Assembly (NCBI GenBank): GCA_041920415.1
Contig: JBHGYD010000013.1
Span: 11,188 to 75,187, forward strand
Source: JBHGYD01 sp041920415
Lineage (GTDB): Bacteria; Bacillota; Bacilli; Bacillales; Anoxybacillaceae
Direction: 5' to 3'
DNA: 64,000 bases
In this document: positions 59,157 through 64,000 of the stretch, piece after piece
Layout: every line of letters begins with the position of its first letter
Numbering within the stretch: position 1 is the stretch's first letter
Position numbers and translations under genes: made by a program
The notes under the pieces: model-generated
The model's input: only the letters and a program-made list of their open reading frames with translations
The model's database searches: none
What the model was told of the DNA's origin: nothing

Positions 59157-59348
59157 CTATTTTTGATAATTAACAACGGTCATTTTTGAAATAAAAAAAG
59201 AAAATTCATCCAAAATATCATTTAAGTGCATTTCTTTTGCTTTCTTTGGCTCATAAATAGAAATTCCATTCACTGTTTTCAGAAGCTCACATATGATGTA
59301 GTTTACACTATTTAAAAAATCACTAATTGAACTTTTGGATGTGCATTT
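59157..59348 (-). pseudogene. Open fragment without a start codon
   Basis: 63 sense codons on the minus strand follow directly after a stop and have no ATG or ribosome binding site at their head. The translation (SDFLNSVNYIICELLKTVNG, LNDILDEFSFFISKMTVVN) looks protein-like. It may be the tail of a lost gene next to the iteron array. Confidence 0.3.
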
Positions 59349-59419
59349 CTAAAATACTCTCTCAAAATAAAAATAAATTTACCTCACTCCCCTCCCCTTA
59401 TTATTGAAGAAACTAAAGA

Positions 59420-59448
59420 AGACCACCTATAAGCTCAAAAGGTGGTCT
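59420..59448 (-). terminator. Hairpin downstream of the 145-residue gene
   Basis: A perfect 9-bp stem AGACCACCT/AGGTGGTCT with an 11-nt loop, about 95 bases past the stop of the gene at 59,543. The T tract is weak. Confidence 0.55.
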
Positions 59449-59542
59449 CGGTAACCCCTGGGACATAATCTTTCTTTTTTTCCCTTTATACAACCTAAAT
59501 GTATATACTATGCAAATTTCTGTAAGTAATATATAAAAACAA

Positions 59543-59980
59543 TTAAGTTAGAAATTGGATATCTTTTATTCCTTTTACTATAATCTGTTCTAATCTCGGT
59601 TGTGAGTTGGACAAGATATTAGCTGTGGCAAGAGATATGACCAGACTTGCTTCTTTAGAATACTTCATTGCTTCTCTAATATTGTGAGGCGTTATTACCT
59701 TTAACATACGACCGTTAGAATCAATACAAAGCTCATTACTATCTCTTATAACCAATTTAGCTTCTCCATTAATATCCTCATACATCAACATAATTCCATC
59801 ATATAACTGCTTTTCCCCATTAACTTCGATAGAGTGTAAAGGCTCTTTAGATATAAACTTCATGTTGTTTACTATAAAACTCTTTATCTCATTGAATATT
59901 TCCTTCTCATTGAAAAACGTCATTACCACAATCGTAGAATCTTTTTTCTTCAAAAATGAAATTTGTAAGTTAATAGACAT
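59543..59980 (-). CDS. Hypothetical protein
   Basis: 145 residues (MSINLQISFLKKKDSTIVVM, KEPLHSIEVNGEKQLYDGIM, YEDINGEAKLVIRDSNELCI, KVITPHNIREAMKYSKEA). Predominantly beta in the middle, helical at the end. A GGAGAG ribosome binding site precedes the ATG. No family recognised. A strong hairpin lies upstream in its leader. Confidence 0.6.
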   Translation of the reverse strand: MSINLQISFLKKKDSTIVVMTFFNEKEIFNEIKSFIVNNMKFISKEPLHSIEVNGEKQLYDGIMLMYEDINGEAKLVIRDSNELCIDSNGRMLKVITPHNIREAMKYSKEASLVISLATANILSNSQPRLEQIIVKGIKDIQFLT

Positions 59981-60066
59981 AATTACTTACTCTCCTTTCT
60001 TTTCTTCAATTACTTTGCGACCTACACTTCTTTTTGTTTTTTGTAAAAAATAATTGACAAAAAATT

Positions 60067-60112
60067 AAAGGCATTTCACTCATCTTTTTTGATGAATGAA
60101 ATGCCTTTTTTT
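60067..60112. terminator. Strong hairpin upstream of the 145-residue gene
   Basis: AAAGGCATTTCA pairs with TGAAATGCCTTT, extended by CATC/GATG inside and T runs outside. It can terminate transcription on the plus strand, and on the minus strand it forms a leader terminator before the gene at 59,980. Confidence 0.8.
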
Positions 60113-60524
60113 AGAAATTCTATAAAGATTAGATTCAAAAAGAATCATATAAATTCTCCTCATAGTATTAAAAATTCATTACTATCCTATCCTAACAAAT
60201 CCTCATGAAAAAAACAACAATGTTTCGTAAATATGTATAGCTATGTATTGTATCAAATACCGCAATAAAGCATTCGTACCTCAAGTGAGAACCTGCAAAA
60301 TTTTTGCAATAAAAATTAGATTTTAAAATAAACATCAATCTTATCAATTTGAGTTTAACATAATCTCATTGTGTAAAACTCAACATCTTCACTCTGTTTT
60401 CATTTAAAATAAAAAAAAGACCACTCAAAGTGGTCTCTTGGTAAACCGATGGAAATGATTTTTATTGTGCTAATTGAAATTGTAACACAAATAATGTAAA
60501 AGTAAAGTAAAAGGATGTGGGAAG
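60113..60524. other. AT-rich intergenic region
   Basis: No gene visible. A short hairpin AGACCACT/AGTGGTCT lies at 60,419-60,437, with the same AGACCAC core as the hairpin at 59,420. The rest probably contains the promoter of the following small genes. Confidence 0.45.
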
Positions 60525-60788
60525 ATGGATATTGTTCCTTCCAGAAAACCTCAACAAGTTACTTATTCGCAATATGAACGGTACATCCCAGAAAAAGTTG
60601 AGCTGATAAAAGGAAATTTGCTGTATAGCGAACAGGAACGCATCGAGTTGCTGTTGTTACTACTTTACAATGTCGGATTAGAGACATTCATTCAACACTT
60701 ACCTAAAGAATCAGTAAGTGAATTGAAATCTTTGTTAGAATGTAGTGAGAAGAAAGATAGTTCGAAAACGACAAAAAAAGGGGGATAA
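60525..60788 (+). CDS. Hypothetical small protein
   Basis: 87 residues (MDIVPSRKPQQVTYSQYERY, YSEQERIELLLLLLYNVGLE) ending in a Lys-rich tail. An AAGGATGTGGG region supplies the ribosome binding site. It is followed at once by a broken small gene in the same direction. No family recognised. Confidence 0.55.
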   Translation: MDIVPSRKPQQVTYSQYERYIPEKVELIKGNLLYSEQERIELLLLLLYNVGLETFIQHLPKESVSELKSLLECSEKKDSSKTTKKGG

Positions 60789-60792
60789 GAAA

Positions 60793-61052
60793 ATGGGGTA
60801 AGTTTTGAACAGAAATGCAAAGAGTTATACGAAAAGGAAGTAGCTATTTATCAGGATACAAAAATAACAATCAAGCATGACTACATCACACATGAAAACA
60901 TTCACATGCTTGATATATTTATCTTGATAGTCGCTTTAGGTTCGATGATATTTATACAATACAAACTAAATAAAGACAATGAAGTAATAGAGAGAGAACA
61001 ACATGTCATAGGACCCGATTCAGCAGATGTGTTGCGAAACTTGCTGTGGTAA
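60793..61052 (+). pseudogene. Small membrane-protein gene broken after codon 2
   Basis: GGGGG plus ATG at 60793 gives only Met-Gly-stop. One additional G in the GGGG run (60795-60798) would open an 87-codon frame: SFEQKCKELYEKEVAIYQDT, then a membrane segment LDIFILIVALGSMIFIQY and a charged tail. The frame has no other plausible start except an internal ATG. Either a frameshift mutation or a homopolymer sequencing error. Confidence 0.6.
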
Positions 61053-61054
61053 AG

Positions 61055-61082
61055 AAAGCCCCTCATATTGAGGGGCTTTTTA
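61055..61082. terminator. Bidirectional terminator
   Basis: A perfect 10-bp stem AAAGCCCCTC/GAGGGGCTTT with a 5-nt loop and T tail, between the broken membrane-protein gene and the convergent small-gene pair. Confidence 0.88.
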
Positions 61083-61096
61083 GACAGTAGTTTTCA

Positions 61097-61276
61097 TTAT
61101 TCTTCTTTTTCTAAAGCATCCAAAACGGAATAGAAGTCGTCAATCAAGAATGTGTGTTCGTTTAAATCGTCAAAAAAAATTTCCTTTTTGATACGGAAGC
61201 TGTCTTCGGTTTCAATTCCCGAATAGCATCTTCTTTCTTCACTTAACATTAGCCAATTCCCCCTCTTTATTTTCAT
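61097..61276 (-). CDS. Hypothetical small protein
   Basis: 59 residues from the ATG that overlaps the stop of the upstream gene (ATGA). Sequence MKIKRGNWLMLSEERRCYSG ... FFDDLNEHTFLIDDFYSVL; acidic C-terminal half. Coupled to the zinc-ribbon gene. No family recognised. Confidence 0.55.
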   Translation of the reverse strand: MKIKRGNWLMLSEERRCYSGIETEDSFRIKKEIFFDDLNEHTFLIDDFYSVLDALEKEE

Positions 61277-61467
61277 TTTCTCTCCCATATCCCTTCACAA
61301 AAAGGGCATTGCCAATGTGTGATTCTATCAAGTCCTCGGTCATAAATTCCAATCTTTAATCGAAAAAAATAAGGCGGTGAATAATGTTCTCTCAAGCTGT
61401 AAGGAATTTTTTCTCCAATTAGGTCGGCTCCACAATGTGGACAATGCTCAAATGGTCTTTCTTCCAT
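61273..61467 (-). CDS. Small zinc-ribbon protein
   Basis: 64 residues with two CxxC pairs (HCPHCGADL at residues 8-16 and QCPFCEGIW near the end) forming a zinc ribbon. The start ATG 61467 has GAGGAGGGGGAG in front. It forms a two-gene unit with the next gene by a 4-bp overlap. Likely a small nucleic-acid- or protein-binding factor; role unknown. Confidence 0.65.
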   Translation of the reverse strand: MEERPFEHCPHCGADLIGEKIPYSLREHYSPPYFFRLKIGIYDRGLDRITHWQCPFCEGIWERK

Positions 61468-61482
61468 GCTCCCCCTCCTCAA

Positions 61483-61915
61483 TAGATATTATATACCATA
61501 TAAAGGAAAAAGGAGAAGAAGAAAAAACTGTTTCGTTCATGCTGTGAACTTAAAATTAGTAGAGTGGTTGGTTTTACTCTCCGTTGCTTAAAGTCTTTCC
61601 TATCAGCAAAATATTGCACCCTGATATGTTCGATTTCCACAAGCCTTTTGGAATTATTGTAACTGACCTTGAACTCTTTGTTTATTTATCTTCTTTTAAC
61701 ATTTTTGCATCTTTTTCCTGTTCCCTATTCCCTAAATGAAAAAAGAGAAACAGGATTCCTCCCATTTCTCTTGCAAATTTTTTATTTTTTCTCTTTTTTC
61801 ATCCTAACTATGTTCAGTAAAAACAAAGTCGTGAGATAAAGACAAGGAAATAAGGTATGCTACAATTTAAGTATTGGATAAGAGTATTTACTTGAACATT
61901 AGGGGGACAGGAAAA
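61483..61915 (+). promoter_or_regulatory. Intergenic region with candidate promoter of the ApeA-like gene
   Basis: No gene seen. AAGACA (61840-61845), 16 bp, then TGCTACAAT (extended -10, 61859-61867) lies about 48 bases before the ATG. An imperfect AAGAGAAA/TTTCTCTT hairpin at about 61,743-61,778 could end leftward or rightward transcripts. Confidence 0.45.
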
Positions 61916-63349
61916 ATGGCATCAGACAAACTTAATAATAAAGATTTGAATCAAAATTTTAAAGTTAAGGGAGTTTGGTGGATTCCTTCAAAAGAAGATA
62001 AACAAGAAATCGCAGGGGAACTTATTTATGAAAATGGACATATCACCCTTGAGTTATTCGGTTCATTTGAGGAAGACATTTTTATAGAGCATAAGCATAA
62101 CGAAGTGATTTTTGGATTTACAAGTCAAGGAGACAAAATAACATTGCTGGATACCTTTCAGATACGCTCGAAAATGAGTTTTCCTGGTTTTCCTACAACA
62201 GCTTACACTGCTAATATGATGCTAACAGGATTTCATTTGTCTTCTATACATTCACCTGAAATACATTCAGTTGCCTTTAATATTACTCATTTATCCAAAT
62301 GGTTATCTATTGCTCCATTTAAAATCTCTGAAACCATGAACGAGGATAATATTTTACAGCAACTTAATGTTCAATATAGATTTCCTGAAGTGTTTTCTTT
62401 TACCTGCAATATTAATGGACAACAAACTACCGTACAGTCTACTTACTTTATAAACACATCTGGAGATGGAATAGACAAATTTAATATGAATCATTCAAGT
62501 TACCTTAAAATCACACCAGAAAGTAACAAATCAATAAATTGGTTTCGCAGAACCATCTTCGAAATTAAAAGCCTACTAACACTTTTAACTGGACACAGCC
62601 TATTATTTAATAAAATAATGGTTTATGGAAACACCAAGAAAATAGATTCAGAAGAGATTAGAGAAAAAGGACTGTTATTCATTAGACAGTTTAAACCATC
62701 AACCACAAGGGAATTACAGAGTTATGATTTACTAATTACCTATAAGGATTTGCAAGAAAAATTTCAAATTGTTTTTACCAAATGGTTTGAACTTAAAGAA
62801 GAACTCCATCCCATATATAATTTAGTAGTCAGTAATTTTTATCGTGACCCATATTTAGAAACTGATTTTCTTAATCTTATGCATTCGATAGAAGGATTTC
62901 ACCGAATTCGGTATGGAGGAACATATGTGGAACAAGAAGAATATGAAATTTATCTAAAAAAAATCAATGAAATAATTGATAGTCAAAAATTAAATAATGA
63001 CCTTAAACAAAGACTAAAAGGTATGTTAGTATACGGAAACGAATTTTCATTGCGAAAACGGATAAAAGATTTATTTAGTAAAATGGATGAAGAAACTATT
63101 AAGATTCTGATTGGGAATAACGAAAAGCCTAATGCATTTATCGACAAAATTGTAAATACCCGAAATCATTTAACACATCCTAATAAGAGAAATACACCAA
63201 ATCTAATACAGACAGATGAACTCTTCCGAATTAACCATCAGTTAAAGTGTCTTGCTATGGTTTTATTATTAACCACATTAGGTGTTCCTGAAAAAATGAT
63301 TGCTCAGAAATTAAAGGAAAATCGCTTTTATAACCGTTTATTACCATAA
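61916..63349 (+). CDS. ApeA-like HEPN-domain antiphage protein
   Basis: 477 residues from ATG 61916 (AGGGGG nine bases upstream; a TTG-initiated frame opens 14 codons earlier). The N-terminal ApeA-type beta-rich domain shows VKGVWWIPSKEDKQEIAGEL, HITLELFGSFEE and LLDTFQIRSK. The C-terminal HEPN domain carries the RNase motif Rx4-6H as RNHLTH at about 416-421, preceded by DKIVNT. In described ApeA proteins the HEPN domain is thought to cleave RNA and stop infected cells. The gene is single, as in known ApeA systems, and its two flanks are terminators. Confidence 0.75.
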   Translation: MASDKLNNKDLNQNFKVKGVWWIPSKEDKQEIAGELIYENGHITLELFGSFEEDIFIEHKHNEVIFGFTSQGDKITLLDTFQIRSKMSFPGFPTTAYTANMMLTGFHLSSIHSPEIHSVAFNITHLSKWLSIAPFKISETMNEDNILQQLNVQYRFPEVFSFTCNINGQQTTVQSTYFINTSGDGIDKFNMNHSSYLKITPESNKSINWFRRTIFEIKSLLTLLTGHSLLFNKIMVYGNTKKIDSEEIREKGLLFIRQFKPSTTRELQSYDLLITYKDLQEKFQIVFTKWFELKEELHPIYNLVVSNFYRDPYLETDFLNLMHSIEGFHRIRYGGTYVEQEEYEIYLKKINEIIDSQKLNNDLKQRLKGMLVYGNEFSLRKRIKDLFSKMDEETIKILIGNNEKPNAFIDKIVNTRNHLTHPNKRNTPNLIQTDELFRINHQLKCLAMVLLLTTLGVPEKMIAQKLKENRFYNRLLP

Positions 63350-63404
63350 CAAAAAAAGGTGGCGAGTATTCTGTTTTCGGCTGTAAAATGAAAAATGGCA
63401 TACA

Positions 63405-63452
63405 AAATGACGTGCAAACTGACAGCAGTTTCAGTTTTGACACGTCATTTTT
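63405..63452 (+). terminator. Terminator after the ApeA-like gene
   Basis: AAATGACGTG and AAACTGA pair with TCAGTTT and CACGTCATTT around a 7-8-nt loop, with single mismatches, followed by TTTT. Confidence 0.85.
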
Positions 63453-63552
63453 ATAGCTGGAATTTATCTAAATCTTTATTAGAAATGACATTATTTTTGG
63501 CATGAGGATATTTGTCCAATGGCTCTATTATCTCTTGTCAATAAGAAGTGTA

Positions 63553-63604
63553 AAAGGCAAGCAAACATATTAAACATGGCTAATATGTGCTTGCCTTTAT
63601 TTTT
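63553..63604. terminator. Long terminator hairpin
   Basis: AAAGGCAAGCA and ACATATTA pair with TAATATGT and TGCTTGCCTTT, followed by ATTTTTT. It separates the ApeA-like gene from the convergent recombinase gene. Bases 63,453-63,750 hold no gene. Confidence 0.85.
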
Positions 63605-63750
63605 TAAGAATTTTTAGATTTTAGGTCTTGATAAGACATTAGTCACTTTTTTTATTCTAAAATAAAATTATAGAACAACTTTCCACTATAAAACGTGAAT
63701 ACTGCAAATTATTTGAATAAGCTATTTATCGGACTAAATTTCGCATGTCC

Positions 63751-64000
63751 CTACTGTACTTCATTACTGAAAAGATTTACATAAACTTTTGTTACTTCCA
63801 ATGATGTATGTCCAAGTATCGCTTGTAATTGAAAGGCATTTGCACCATTTAACACACACAATTTGGCGAATGTATGACGGAAGGTGTGTGGAGAACAACG
63901 AACATTCTCTATTCCTGCTTTCTTTCCATATTCTCTAATCCTATCTTGCACCTGCTTCTTGCTTAACGGTGTGTTATCTTGAGTGATAAATAAGTAATCC
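63751..64000 (-). CDS. Tyrosine recombinase, C-terminal part (cut by window end)
   Basis: The 3' end of a phage-integrase-family gene whose start lies beyond the window; the frame is open to base 64,000. Visible: DYLFITQDNTPLSKKQVQDR, the HxxR box SPHTFRHTFAKLCV, the second His in LQAILGHTSLEVT and the catalytic Tyr in KVYVNLF. It differs from the recombinase at 39.2 kb and may mark the other boundary of the island. Confidence 0.9.
   Translation of the reverse strand, partial: DYLFITQDNTPLSKKQVQDRIREYGKKAGIENVRCSPHTFRHTFAKLCVLNGANAFQLQAILGHTSLEVTKVYVNLFSNEVQ

Overview
The window reads as a chromosome segment of an endospore-forming, low-GC member of the Bacillaceae. The closest feel is the Anoxybacillus/Geobacillus/Parageobacillus group, though species cannot be fixed from sequence alone. 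The evidence is the two small acid-soluble spore proteins (SspE, SspK), exosporium-type collagen-like proteins, FabL, and the run of yfh/yga genes that B. subtilis carries in nearly the same set.

Bases 1 to about 22,400 are core chromosome with ordinary, well-kept genes. They hold the large subunit of glutamate synthase (5' end cut by the window), a YgaE-type membrane protein, a five-gene peptide ABC transporter operon in D-F-A-B-C order, and then the block ntdP, ygaB, sspE, fabL, yfhS, mutY, yfhP, yfhJ, sspK, a YpzG-like gene, yfhH, an SDR gene, recX, yfhF, an amidohydrolase, a GNAT acetyltransferase, yfhE and yfhD. Nearly every unit ends in a clear intrinsic terminator. The leader of the acetyltransferase gene stands out. 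It carries a tRNA-like fold (D, anticodon and T arms but no proper acceptor stem) followed by a chain of mutually exclusive pairings ending on the ribosome binding site. It looks like an RNA switch that I do not recognise.

Bases 22,400 to 28,300 are a transition zone: small membrane proteins, an intact IS3-family element, a scrambled transposase remnant, two spore-surface proteins that share one 5' module, and a frameshifted serine-recombinase tail.

Bases 28,300 to 37,300 hold a Tn7-like transposon core: tnsA-tnsB-tnsC-tnsD in one operon, with a DUF1643 gene as fifth cistron. TnsB keeps its DDE triad, but TnsA has Asn at the position of Tn7's catalytic Asp114, so movement by replicative cointegration is a possibility. 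A cluster of motifs resembling TnsB sites lies at 28,337-28,652. Eroded copies of the tnsA leader lie at 37.1-37.25 kb and perhaps 40.7-40.85 kb, suggesting repeated rounds of Tn7-like insertion here.

Bases 37,300 to 64,000 look like a plasmid- or ICE-derived defence island. Contents are two tyrosine recombinases (one cut by the window end), a SEC-C/nuclease protein, a solitary Cas7-like protein with no other cas genes or CRISPR array, an SF2 helicase-like protein, a complete type I restriction-modification operon (hsdM-S-R), an XRE regulator, an ApeA-like HEPN protein, and many small unknown genes. Non-coding stretches carry a nested palindrome (43.7 kb), an iteron-like array with ~31-bp period (58.7-59.0 kb) and a TATGAAC-type motif repeated upstream of several genes. 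These are what one expects from a replication or maintenance region that has been captured into the chromosome.
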